A DNA stretch of 64,000 bases from Herbaspirillum sp. meg3 (GTDB lineage Bacteria > Pseudomonadota > Gammaproteobacteria > Burkholderiales > Burkholderiaceae_D): the NCBI RefSeq assembly GCF_002257565.1, contig NZ_CP022736.1, forward strand, positions 4,402,001-4,466,000, given 5' to 3'. Within the stretch, counting starts at the first letter, position 1. Every line of letters begins with the position of its first letter. Shown piece by piece: positions 17,975 through 26,397 of this stretch. The position numbers and the translations under genes were made by a program. The notes beneath the pieces were generated by a model. That model had not been told where the DNA came from, did no database searches, and worked only from the letters and a program-made list of their open reading frames with translations.

Positions 17975-18895
17975 ATGCTCACATTTCAACAGATTATTCT
18001 CAAGCTGCAAGAATATTGGGATGCGCAAGGTTGCGCATTGCTCCAGCCGTACGACATGGAAGTCGGCGCCGGCACGTCGCATACTGCGACCTTCCTGCGC
18101 GCCATCGGACCTGAGCCTTGGCGCGCCGCCTATGTGCAACCATCGCGCCGCCCGAAAGATGGCCGCTACGGCGAAAACCCGAATCGCATGCAGCACTACT
18201 ACCAATATCAGGTCGTGCTGAAGCCTGCACCTGAGAATATCCTCGATCTGTACCTCGGCTCGCTGGAAGCACTGGGCCTGGACCTGAAGCAAAACGACGT
18301 GCGCTTCGTCGAAGACGACTGGGAAAACCCGACGCTGGGCGCCTGGGGCCTGGGCTGGGAAGTCTGGCTCAATGGCATGGAAGTGACGCAGTTTACTTAC
18401 TTCCAGCAAGTCGGCGGTCTCGACTGCAAGCCGGTGCTGGGTGAAATCACCTACGGCATTGAGCGTCTGGCGATGTACCTGCAAGGCGTGGAAAATGTCT
18501 ACGACCTGGTCTGGACCGAATGGCTCGAAAACGGGGTCAAGAAGAAGCTGACCTACGGCGACGTGTTCCATCAGAACGAAGTCGAGCAGTCGACCTTCAA
18601 TTTCGAATACTCGAATACCGACTTCCTGTTCTCGCTGTTCGGCAACTATGAATCTGAAGCCAAACGCCTGCTCGAAGTCCCGCTGGCATTGCCTGCGTAC
18701 GAAATGATCCTGAAGGCGGCACACACCTTCAATCTGCTCGATGCACGCGGTGCGATTTCGGTGACCGAGCGTGCGGCCTACATCGGGCGCATTCGCAATC
18801 TGTCGCGCGCAGTGGCGCAGGCGTATTTCGAATCGCGCGAGCGTCTGGGCTTCCCGATGGCCGGCGCGGCGGACACCGCACGCCAGGCAGCTTGA
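17975..18895 (+). CDS. glyQ: Glycyl-tRNA synthetase alpha subunit
   Basis: 306 residues, full length. It is nearly collinear with the E. coli protein throughout, including EVGAGTSHTATFLRAIGPEP, AYVQPSRRPKDGRYGENPNR and NPTLGAWGLGWEVWLNGMEV. Known role: catalytic core of the alpha2-beta2 glycyl-tRNA synthetase that activates glycine. glyS follows after 127 bp. A GCTAAAA/TTTTAGC inverted repeat sits in the 5' region around 17917-17937, with no T-box features. Confidence 0.98.
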   Translation: MLTFQQIILKLQEYWDAQGCALLQPYDMEVGAGTSHTATFLRAIGPEPWRAAYVQPSRRPKDGRYGENPNRMQHYYQYQVVLKPAPENILDLYLGSLEALGLDLKQNDVRFVEDDWENPTLGAWGLGWEVWLNGMEVTQFTYFQQVGGLDCKPVLGEITYGIERLAMYLQGVENVYDLVWTEWLENGVKKKLTYGDVFHQNEVEQSTFNFEYSNTDFLFSLFGNYESEAKRLLEVPLALPAYEMILKAAHTFNLLDARGAISVTERAAYIGRIRNLSRAVAQAYFESRERLGFPMAGAADTARQAA

Positions 18896-19022
18896 ACGCT
18901 TGGGCTCACTGAACAAGCCTGAATACGCCTGAACATAAGCCTGAACAAGTATTGACCGGATCGCGCACCGGCTGAACACCGCCGCTGCGCCAGACAAGCA
19001 AGAATTGGCAAGAAAACAGAAA

Positions 19023-21134
19023 ATGACTCAAACACTTTTAGTAGAACTCCTGACCGAAGAACTGCCACCGAAAGTACTCGCCAAACTGGGCGATGCCTTT
19101 TCCAACGGCATTTTCAACGGACTGAAAGCACGCGACTTCCTCGAAGACGGCGCAGTCGCCTCGGCCTACGCGACACCCCGCCGCCTGGCGGTTGCCATCA
19201 CCAAGGTACGCACCACCTCGCTGGATAAATCGATCCGCGAAAAAGTGCTGCCGGTCAGCGTCGCGCTCGACGCCGAAGGCCGCCCCTCCGCACCGCTGGT
19301 CAAGAAACTGGCCGCGCTGGCTGCGCAAGTCGGCGTCACCGTCATCACGCCGGATCAACTGGAACGCGCGCAGGACGGCAAAGCCGAGAGCTTCTTCTAC
19401 ACCTACACCGCCAAGGGCACTGCCCTGCAAACCGGTTTGCAGGCTGCGCTGGAAGAATCGGTCGCCAAGCTGCCGATTCCCAAGGTCATGAGCTATCAGC
19501 GCCAGCACGGCCGCGCCGCCGGCGACACCGTGCATTTCGTGCGCCCTGCGCATCGCCTGATCGCGCTCCATGGCACCGCTGTCGTGCCGCTGAATATCCT
19601 TGGCCTGGATGCGGACAAGATCACGCAGGGGCATCGTTTCCTGTCGCAAGGCACGATCGCGGTCGACTCGCCGGAATCGTATGTCGAAACGCTGATCAGC
19701 AAAGGCAAGGTCATTCCCGGCTTCAACGAGCGCAAGGAAAAAATTCGCCTCGATCTGCTCGGCAAAGCTGGCGACGACAAGGTTCTGATGCCTGAATCGC
19801 TGCTGGACGAAGTCACGGCGCTGGTCGAGTGGCCGGTGGTCTACGAATGTAAATTCGACGATCAATTCCTGGCCGTGCCGCAGGAATGCCTGATCCTGAC
19901 CATGCAGACCAATCAGAAATATTTTGCGCTGACCGATGCCAACGGCAAGCTGCGTTCGCGCTTCCTGATCGTCTCCAATCTGGAAACGCCGGATCCGCGT
20001 CACATCATTCAAGGTAACGAGCGCGTCGTGCGCCCACGTCTGTCGGATGCGAAATTTTTCTTTGAACAAGACAAGAAAAAATTGCTGGCTGACCGCGTAC
20101 CGCAACTGGGCAACGTGGTGTATCACAACAAACTGGGCAATCAGTTGCAACGCACCGAGCGCGTTAAGGCGCTGGCCGGCGCGATTGCCAAACTGCTGGG
20201 TACCGATGTGGCGCTGGCCGAACGCGGCGCCTTGCTGGCCAAGACCGACCTGCTGACTGATATGGTGGGCGAGTTCCCCGAGCTGCAAGGCATCATGGGC
20301 ACCTACTACGCGCGCCACGACGGCGAGCCGGACGAAGTCGCCCTGGCGGCATCCGAACACTATCAGCCGCGCTTTGCGGGCGATGCTTTGCCGGCATCAG
20401 CCACAGGCACTGCCGTCGCGCTGGCGGACAAGCTAGAAACCTTGGTCGGTATCTGGGGTATCGGCCTGCAGCCAACCGGCGACAAGGATCCTTTTGCACT
20501 GCGCCGCCATGCACTGGGTATCCTGCGCATGCTGGTTGAAAAACGCCTGCCGCTGGCGATCCCTGTTTTGTTGAAGGAAGCGGTTGCGCTGTTCGCGGGT
20601 AACAGCAACTTCAAGGATCCGAGCGCCGACGTCAGCGCCTTCTTCTATGATCGTCTGCGCGGTCTGCTGCGTGAGCGCAATTATTCGCCGAACGAAATCG
20701 AAGCCGTGGTCGCGCAACAGCCGGAAGTCCTGGACAACATCACCGAGCGTCTCGACGCGGTGCAAGCCTTCGCCGCATTGCCGGAAGCCGAAGCATTGGC
20801 TGCCGCCAACAAGCGCATCACCAACATTCTGAAAAAGATCGAAGGTGGCGTGACGGGTACGGTACAAAACGGCCTGCTGCGCGAAGCTGCCGAACAGGCG
20901 CTCTATTCGGCCATGCTGCTGTTGAAGCCGCAAGTCGATGCTGCGTACGCCCAGGGCAACTTCAGCGGCGCGTTGAAAGCGCTGGCACAATTGCGCCAGA
21001 ACGTCGACGCCTTCTTCAACGACGTCATGGTCAACGCCGAAGACGAACAGCTGCGCAACAATCGCCAGGCATTGCTGGCCGAGTTGCATCAGATGCTCAA
21101 CCAGGTTGCGGACATTTCAAAGCTGGCTGCTTAA
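19023..21134 (+). CDS. glyS: Glycyl-tRNA synthetase beta subunit
   Basis: 703 residues from the ATG at 19023 (MTQTLLVELLTEELPPK), matching the usual N terminus. An upstream in-frame start would add six residues. The chain shows VKKLAALAAQVGV, the GHRFLSQG and ECLILTMQTNQKYF blocks, and a C-terminal anticodon-binding domain (DALRE-like, about 580-700) ending with NRQALLAELHQMLNQVADISKLA. Known role: binds tRNA-Gly and assembles with GlyQ. The gap between glyQ and glyS shows no terminator. Confidence 0.98.
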   Translation: MTQTLLVELLTEELPPKVLAKLGDAFSNGIFNGLKARDFLEDGAVASAYATPRRLAVAITKVRTTSLDKSIREKVLPVSVALDAEGRPSAPLVKKLAALAAQVGVTVITPDQLERAQDGKAESFFYTYTAKGTALQTGLQAALEESVAKLPIPKVMSYQRQHGRAAGDTVHFVRPAHRLIALHGTAVVPLNILGLDADKITQGHRFLSQGTIAVDSPESYVETLISKGKVIPGFNERKEKIRLDLLGKAGDDKVLMPESLLDEVTALVEWPVVYECKFDDQFLAVPQECLILTMQTNQKYFALTDANGKLRSRFLIVSNLETPDPRHIIQGNERVVRPRLSDAKFFFEQDKKKLLADRVPQLGNVVYHNKLGNQLQRTERVKALAGAIAKLLGTDVALAERGALLAKTDLLTDMVGEFPELQGIMGTYYARHDGEPDEVALAASEHYQPRFAGDALPASATGTAVALADKLETLVGIWGIGLQPTGDKDPFALRRHALGILRMLVEKRLPLAIPVLLKEAVALFAGNSNFKDPSADVSAFFYDRLRGLLRERNYSPNEIEAVVAQQPEVLDNITERLDAVQAFAALPEAEALAAANKRITNILKKIEGGVTGTVQNGLLREAAEQALYSAMLLLKPQVDAAYAQGNFSGALKALAQLRQNVDAFFNDVMVNAEDEQLRNNRQALLAELHQMLNQVADISKLAA

Positions 21135-21181
21135 GTTTCACAGGGCTCATACGGTTCTCAGGGATAGAGGGTAAGAAGAAC

Positions 21182-21739
21182 ATGAAGCTGATCATTCTGG
21201 ATCGCGATGGCGTGATTAATCACGACTCGGACGCGTTCATCAAGTCGCCGGCAGAGTGGATCCCCATCAAGGGTTCGCTGGAAGCGATCGCCCGGCTGAA
21301 TCAGGCCGGCTATCGCGTGGTCGTGGCAACCAATCAGTCCGGCGTGGGACGCGGCCTGTTCGACATGATGACGCTCAATGCCATCCATCAGAAAATGCAC
21401 AACGCCGCGCAGCAAGTAGGCGCGGATATCGATGCGGTGTTTTTCTGCCCGCATGCCGCCGACGACAATTGCGATTGCCGCAAACCCAAGGAAGGCATGT
21501 TCAATGAAATCGCCAAGCGTTTCGGCGTGAGCCTGCGTGGCGGCGTGATCACCGTCGGTGACTCGTTGCGCGATCTGCAGGCAGGCTTCAAGGCCGGCTG
21601 CGCGCCCTATCTGGTATTGACCGGCAAAGGCGAAAAGACACGCGAAAAAGGCGGTCTGCCACCAGGAACACTCGTCTATCCCGATCTCGCCAGCGTGGTC
21701 GACTTCATCTTAAAAGCGCCGGTAGAAGTGTCGGTTTAG
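21182..21739 (+). CDS. gmhB: D-glycero-beta-D-manno-heptose-1,7-bisphosphate 7-phosphatase
   Basis: 185-residue HAD phosphatase. The nucleophile motif is LDRDGVINHDSD at the N terminus, motif II is ATNQSGVGRG, and a zinc loop CPHAADDNCDCRKP and VGDSLRDLQA complete the site. Known reaction: removes the C7 phosphate during ADP-heptose synthesis for the LPS inner core. It is followed 57 bp later by plsC, an arrangement (glyS-gmhB-plsC) that groups envelope genes. Confidence 0.94.
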   Translation: MKLIILDRDGVINHDSDAFIKSPAEWIPIKGSLEAIARLNQAGYRVVVATNQSGVGRGLFDMMTLNAIHQKMHNAAQQVGADIDAVFFCPHAADDNCDCRKPKEGMFNEIAKRFGVSLRGGVITVGDSLRDLQAGFKAGCAPYLVLTGKGEKTREKGGLPPGTLVYPDLASVVDFILKAPVEVSV

Positions 21740-21796
21740 GTTCTGTCCGGGCTTCGCATGGCGAGCCCGGCCGAATCGTATTAGGGAGATTGAATT

Positions 21797-22546
21797 TTGC
21801 GTATCAACCTGTTTTTGCGTTCCGTTCTGTTCACACTGATCATGACCATCGTCACCGTCGTCTGGTCGATGGCCTGCATCCTGTTTGCGCCGTTTCCCTA
21901 CGCCAAGCGCTATTACCTGACGTCGCGCTGGAATGTCATCGTGATCTGGGCCGCACGCGTGATCTGCGGCATTCGTTATCAGGTCAAAGGCATGGAAAAC
22001 CTTCCCGATGCGCCGGCGATTCTCTTGTCAAAACATCAGTCGGCATGGGAAACAATTTTCTACCTGATCATCATGCCGCGTCCGCTGGTGTTTGTGTTCA
22101 AGAAAGAACTGACCTACATTCCTTTCTTCGGTTGGGGTATTGCGTTGCTGCGCATGATTCCGATTGACCGCAGCAAGGGCCGCGATGCCTTCGCTCAGGT
22201 GGTCGTGCAAGGCCGCAAGCGCCTGGCCGATGGTCAATGGGTGATCATGTTCCCGGAAGGCACACGTATTCCCGTGGGCCAGGTGGGCAAGTACAAGCAC
22301 GGCGGCTCGCGCCTGGCGGTAGAAACCAACACGCAGGTCGTACCGATTGCGGTCAATGCCGGCGAATGCTGGCCTAAAGGATCGTTCATCAAAAAACCGG
22401 GAATCATTACCGTGTCGATCGGCAAGCCGATCTCGCCGGAAGGCCTGGATCCCGCACAATTAAGCCAACGCGTCGAAAATTGGATAGAATCAGAGATGCG
22501 CGTGATTTCCCCGGCGGTTTATGCCGCTGTAGATAAAAAGAACTGA
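21797..22546 (+). CDS. plsC: 1-acyl-sn-glycerol-3-phosphate acyltransferase
   Basis: 249 residues from TTG 21797 with AGGGAG eight bases upstream. An N-terminal membrane helix (about 5-30) precedes the PlsC/LPLAT domain. The catalytic block reads KHQSAWET, that is H-x4-E instead of the textbook H-x4-D. Substrate-binding FPEGTRIPVGQ and IPIAVNAGECWP are intact. Known reaction: second acylation in phosphatidic acid synthesis. Probably co-transcribed with gmhB and the metallopeptidase gene 17 bp downstream. Confidence 0.93.
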   Translation: MRINLFLRSVLFTLIMTIVTVVWSMACILFAPFPYAKRYYLTSRWNVIVIWAARVICGIRYQVKGMENLPDAPAILLSKHQSAWETIFYLIIMPRPLVFVFKKELTYIPFFGWGIALLRMIPIDRSKGRDAFAQVVVQGRKRLADGQWVIMFPEGTRIPVGQVGKYKHGGSRLAVETNTQVVPIAVNAGECWPKGSFIKKPGIITVSIGKPISPEGLDPAQLSQRVENWIESEMRVISPAVYAAVDKKN

Positions 22547-22563
22547 CCATCGGCCCTAATACA

Positions 22564-23487
22564 TTGAAACTGCTTCGTCATTCACAGCCCGATCCTAACC
22601 AGCTGACGCTGCAACTGGATTTCTTCACCCCGACGCCGCTTGAGACGAAGCAGGAAAACCCGCCACCGGCGTTTGTCGAACCCGAGCCATCCATCCCGGC
22701 GCCAGAGCTGACGCATCAGTCTCCGCTGCCGCCGATGTCGCCTCCTATCGGCCGTCCGGCCGAAGGTATGCGTCGCATCCAGCTGGGCGAACACCATATC
22801 GACTATGCCTTGCTGCGTTCCAAGCGCCGCTCGATCGGTTTCCTGATCAGCGATGAAGGTTTGCGCGTGACGGCACCGAAGTGGGTGACGCTGGGCGAGA
22901 TCGAGAACGCCATCCGCGAAAAGCAGCGCTGGATTTTCACCAAACTCAACGAACGCCGTGAACGCTCGGCACGCCGCCTGCAACCGCAAATGCAATGGCG
23001 TGACGGTGCGACGCTGCCATATCTCGGTCAGGACGTGACGCTATGCATCCGCGCCAATCAGGCGACCGGTATTGCGTACGACGAAGAGACGCTGGAATTG
23101 ACCGTGGGTCTGCCGGCAGACGCCGGCGAACAGCAATTGAAAGACCGCGTGCAAGGCTGGCTGCAAGCGCGCGCAAAAGAAACCTTCGCCGCCCGTCTAC
23201 CGATTTACGCAGAGAAACTCGGCGTGACGTATCAGTCCTTCGCTCTGTCATCGGCAACGACCCAATGGGGTTCATGCACAGCTGATGGACGCATCCGCCT
23301 GAACTGGCGCCTGATGCATTTTGCCCTGCCGCTGATTGACTATGTGATTGCGCACGAGCTGTCGCACTTGCGTGAGATGAACCACAGCCCGCGTTTCTGG
23401 GCCACAGTGCAGTCCATCTTCCCTGAATTTGAAACGGCAAAGCGGGCATTGCGCGAGAGCGCCCCGGAAACCCTGCCGATTTTCTGA
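22564..23487 (+). CDS. YgjP-like (DUF45/M48-type) zinc metallopeptidase
   Basis: 307 residues from a TTG with no obvious ribosome site. The first 70 residues are Pro-rich and the true start could lie further in. The conserved domain starts near residue 75 (HHIDYALLRSKRRSIGFLI). The zinc site is HELSHLREMNHSPRFW (HExxH plus a downstream His), preceded by SSATTQWGSCTADGRIRLNWRL. Known for the family: conserved but poorly characterised proteases linked to SprT/YgjP. It follows plsC closely, and a terminator lies 17 bp after its stop. Confidence 0.86.
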   Translation: MKLLRHSQPDPNQLTLQLDFFTPTPLETKQENPPPAFVEPEPSIPAPELTHQSPLPPMSPPIGRPAEGMRRIQLGEHHIDYALLRSKRRSIGFLISDEGLRVTAPKWVTLGEIENAIREKQRWIFTKLNERRERSARRLQPQMQWRDGATLPYLGQDVTLCIRANQATGIAYDEETLELTVGLPADAGEQQLKDRVQGWLQARAKETFAARLPIYAEKLGVTYQSFALSSATTQWGSCTADGRIRLNWRLMHFALPLIDYVIAHELSHLREMNHSPRFWATVQSIFPEFETAKRALRESAPETLPIF

Positions 23488-23504
23488 CCTTTGATTTTCT
23501 GAAC

Positions 23505-23559
23505 GGCCTGCTCATACGGTGCGTGATCGCGCCAATACGAGCAGGCCTTTTTCTTTTTT
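23505..23559 (+). terminator. Intrinsic terminator after the metallopeptidase gene
   Basis: GGCCTGCTC (23505-23513) pairs with GAGCAGGCC (23539-23547) and is followed at once by TTTTTCTTTTTT. The loop is long (25 nt). Confidence 0.8.
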
Positions 23560-23602
23560 GCCACAGGCGTGCGTCTGCGGCAGACGCGCCTGGCAAGCCG
23601 GC

Positions 23603-24010
23603 TTACAGTCCCTTGCCTGGCTCGCTGTCTTTACGTTCAATGAACTCGATCTTGTAGCCGTCCGGATCGGTGATGAAGGCAATCACGGTGGTGCCGCCCT
23701 TGACCGGACCTGCTTCGCGCGTCACATTGCCGCCGGAGTTGCGCGCCGCATCGCACGCCTTGTAGGCATCATCGACCGATACGGCGATATGGCCGTAGGC
23801 GGTGCCCATGTCGTACTTGTCGACGCCATGGTTATAGGTCAGTTCCAGTTCGGCATGCTCAGGATTGCTGCCGTAGCCGAGAAAAGCCAGCGTGTACTTG
23901 TATTCCGGATTGTCGCTGGTGCGCAGCAACTTCATGCCTAATACCTTGGTGTAAAAATCAATGGAGCGTTGCAGATCGCCAACCCGCAGCATGGTGTGCA
24001 GAATACGCAT
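23603..24010 (-). CDS. gloA: Lactoylglutathione lyase (glyoxalase I)
   Basis: 135 residues from the ATG at 24010 (MRILHTMLRVGDLQRSIDFY), the family's usual start. Metal ligands are in place: His5, Glu in AELELTYNHG, His in YGHIAVSVDD and Glu in YKIEFIER. Known reaction: isomerises the methylglyoxal-glutathione hemithioacetal to S-lactoylglutathione, usually with Ni2+ in bacteria. Monocistronic, convergent with the metallopeptidase gene. Confidence 0.96.
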   Translation of the reverse strand: MRILHTMLRVGDLQRSIDFYTKVLGMKLLRTSDNPEYKYTLAFLGYGSNPEHAELELTYNHGVDKYDMGTAYGHIAVSVDDAYKACDAARNSGGNVTREAGPVKGGTTVIAFITDPDGYKIEFIERKDSEPGKGL

Positions 24011-24247
24011 AGTGAGCCTTTTGCCTAAGAACTTATCGGAGTGCAAGATTGTAGCGCTGTTCGGCGTGGCTTGCCGGATCTCAGGCTGCGAAGAGAAGTA
24101 CCCGATGGCAAGATGGCATTAGTTGCGACGCAGCGACAAGCAAACATATCCCTCGTCTTTCCTTTACCATGAAGGCAGCAAGTTCGCCTATTCTGGCGAA
24201 GGGCTACAAGAAAGACAATTGCCAGAACGTGCAGCACATCAGCGATC

Positions 24248-24278
24248 TGCCCAATCGCACACAAAAGTGTGATGGGCA
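24248..24278 (+). promoter_or_regulatory. 5'-UTR hairpin before the EIIC-EAL gene
   Basis: TGCCCA (24248-24253) pairs with GGGCA (24274-24278) and CACAC with GTGTG around an AAAA loop. It lies 19 nt before the ATG. No T-tract, and no match to known c-di-GMP riboswitch cores that I can see. Confidence 0.4.
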
Positions 24279-24297
24279 ATAAGATGGAACAAGAACA

Positions 24298-26334
24298 ATG
24301 CTCGCCGCCATAAAAAATAGTCGCCTGTTGCGTGAAGTCTCCGGCACCCTGCTCGTGATGCGCGAAACGTTCATTACTATTCTGCCGCTCTACATGCTGA
24401 TGTCGCTGCTGGATCTGGCGTCAACACTGATCCCGGACAGTGGCAGCCAGCACAGCATCTATGGCGCAATCCAACTCATTTCCTTTCCGGTGAAACGCGC
24501 ACTGCCGTTCGCAGTAGCGACGCTGCTTGGCTACAAACTGGCGCGTCATCGCCGTATCGATCCGTTGGTGGGTGCGCTGATCAGCGGCGTCAGCTTTGCC
24601 GTGGTGGTTGCGCCGATGGCTGCAGCCAGCGATAGCACGGTAGCGTCGATTCTGCCCAGCGTGTACAGCATTCTGCTTCCGCTGTTGTCGATCTTTTTGA
24701 TGGTGATGATACGGCGCTGCCGTTTTTTGCAAATCGATGGCAAAGAAGTCAGCCATTTGCTGGCGACCAGCATCAACAGCATCGTGCCGGCAGTGTGCAT
24801 CGTGCTGATCAACGGCTTGCTGTGGCGTTGGCTATCGTCACTGCTGATCAGCTCGATCAATAGTCCCGGCGACTACCTGACACACTTACCGGTGCTGGTT
24901 CAGGGCAGCATTCGTGTTGTGGCGGTACATGTGCTTTGGTTTCTCGGCATACATGGCAATTACGTCTACACCAGTCTGATGTATGGCAACGATCTGAATC
25001 AGATCGTTGCCCATCGGTTCACACTGGGCAGTCTGCTCAATACTTTCGTGCTGTTTGGTGGCGCCGGCGGTACGCTCTCGATGATGGTTGCCATTTTCTT
25101 GCGACGCCACACCATGCGTCAGAATGTGATCGCCAAGATTTCGCTGCCGTTGCAATTATTCAACCTGAACGACATCCTGATCTTTGGTTACCCCATCGTC
25201 TTCAATCCGTATCTGCTGGTGCCCTTCATCGCGTTTCCCCTGGTCGGATTCTGGTTGGCGTATGCGGTTGCCGCGCTGGATCTGATTCCTCTGGTCGAGA
25301 ATGTGCATTGGATCATTCCCTTTGGCATCAATGCGTGGCACGCGGGTGGCGGCAGCCTGCTGACCATCGGCTTTCAGTTGCTGATGCTGATCATCGGCGC
25401 GGGCATGTACTACCCGTTTTTGGCATTGGAAAGCGGCGACTCGATCCGGCACAAACTGAAAAAAGTATTCGCCACCGAAGAATTGCCGGATGCTCAGCTG
25501 GAGGTCACCGAAGAAGGATACTTTCATCGGCAGCAGCAGGTCATGCAGTCGCATGCGCAAGCCATGGAGGCCTTCAAACTACTGGCAGCGGGCAAACTGG
25601 AGCTTTGGTATCAACCGCAGATCGACGTGCGTAGCATGCAACTGTACGGCTTCGAAGCCCTGCTGCGGTTGCGCATGCCGGACGGAAAAATCATCGGTCC
25701 GTGGTTTATTGAGAAACTCGAAAATGCAGGCTATTCCAATGCCCTCAACAACTGGGTCATCAACCAGGCGCTGGAAGATCTGAATCAATGGAAAGCCCAA
25801 GGTTTCGAGCCGCGCATCAGCCTCAACCTAACCGCCGATTTCCTGTCGTCGGAAGAAAAGGTGAAGGCCTTGCTGGCGCGCATCGACACCAGTCTGTTCC
25901 ACCTGAATCTGGAAATGCTGGAAAGCTCGTTCACTGATCAGTTTTCCGATCTTGTGCGCAACGTCAACATGTTGCGCGACAACGGTGTGACCCTGGCGAT
26001 CGATGATTTCGGCACTGGTTATTCCAATCTGGCGTTGCTGCACAAACTCGGCATCGATAGTGTCAAACTGGATCGCAGTCTGGTCGCGGACAGCGCTACA
26101 CCGCGCGGTGAATTGCTTTACCGGGAACTATGCGGCTTGCTGAAAGCTTTCGATTACCGGCTTGTGGCCGAAGGCGTGGAGACGAAGGAACAACTGGAGT
26201 TTGTCAGTGCTTGCGGTATCGATATTGTGCAAGGCTGGCATTTTGCGGCGGCGCTGCCCCCGGCCGAAGCGATGCATTACGCGCCACCCATGCAGGCTGA
26301 AGCGCAAACTAAGGCAGACATGAATGCGACCTGA
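24298..26334 (+). CDS. PTS-EIIC-like membrane protein fused to an EAL phosphodiesterase domain
   Basis: 678 residues. Residues 1-380 are highly hydrophobic, with about eight to ten helices, and resemble the EIIC permease of cellobiose/lactose-type phosphotransferase systems (LWFLGIHGNYVYTSLMYGNDLNQ, FNLNDILIFGYPIVFNPYLLVPFI). A linker leads to an EAL domain (about 425-665) with FEALLRL, NLTADF, LEMLESS, AIDDFGTGYSN, VKLDRSL and VAEGVETKEQ, all the metal and catalytic positions expected of an active phosphodiesterase. No EIIA or EIIB domain is attached and none is nearby. A sugar-sensing or transport-coupled control of c-di-GMP is inferred. Confidence 0.88.
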   Translation: MLAAIKNSRLLREVSGTLLVMRETFITILPLYMLMSLLDLASTLIPDSGSQHSIYGAIQLISFPVKRALPFAVATLLGYKLARHRRIDPLVGALISGVSFAVVVAPMAAASDSTVASILPSVYSILLPLLSIFLMVMIRRCRFLQIDGKEVSHLLATSINSIVPAVCIVLINGLLWRWLSSLLISSINSPGDYLTHLPVLVQGSIRVVAVHVLWFLGIHGNYVYTSLMYGNDLNQIVAHRFTLGSLLNTFVLFGGAGGTLSMMVAIFLRRHTMRQNVIAKISLPLQLFNLNDILIFGYPIVFNPYLLVPFIAFPLVGFWLAYAVAALDLIPLVENVHWIIPFGINAWHAGGGSLLTIGFQLLMLIIGAGMYYPFLALESGDSIRHKLKKVFATEELPDAQLEVTEEGYFHRQQQVMQSHAQAMEAFKLLAAGKLELWYQPQIDVRSMQLYGFEALLRLRMPDGKIIGPWFIEKLENAGYSNALNNWVINQALEDLNQWKAQGFEPRISLNLTADFLSSEEKVKALLARIDTSLFHLNLEMLESSFTDQFSDLVRNVNMLRDNGVTLAIDDFGTGYSNLALLHKLGIDSVKLDRSLVADSATPRGELLYRELCGLLKAFDYRLVAEGVETKEQLEFVSACGIDIVQGWHFAAALPPAEAMHYAPPMQAEAQTKADMNAT

Positions 26335-26340
26335 ACCTAA

Positions 26341-26373
26341 ACCTGACCGGGCCATCCGGCTGCCCGGTCAGGT
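26341..26373. terminator. Perfect 12-bp hairpin between convergent genes
   Basis: ACCTGACCGGGC (26341-26352) pairs with GCCCGGTCAGGT (26362-26373) between the EIIC-EAL stop and the chemoreceptor stop. No T-tract on either side, but position and strength suggest a two-way transcription end. Confidence 0.6.
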
Positions 26374-26397
26374 CAATCTATGCGCCCAAGACGCAGC

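Noticed and set aside
24011..24297. Possible c-di-GMP riboswitch before the EAL gene
   Set aside because: No GEMM core or tetraloop-receptor pattern found, only a simple hairpin.
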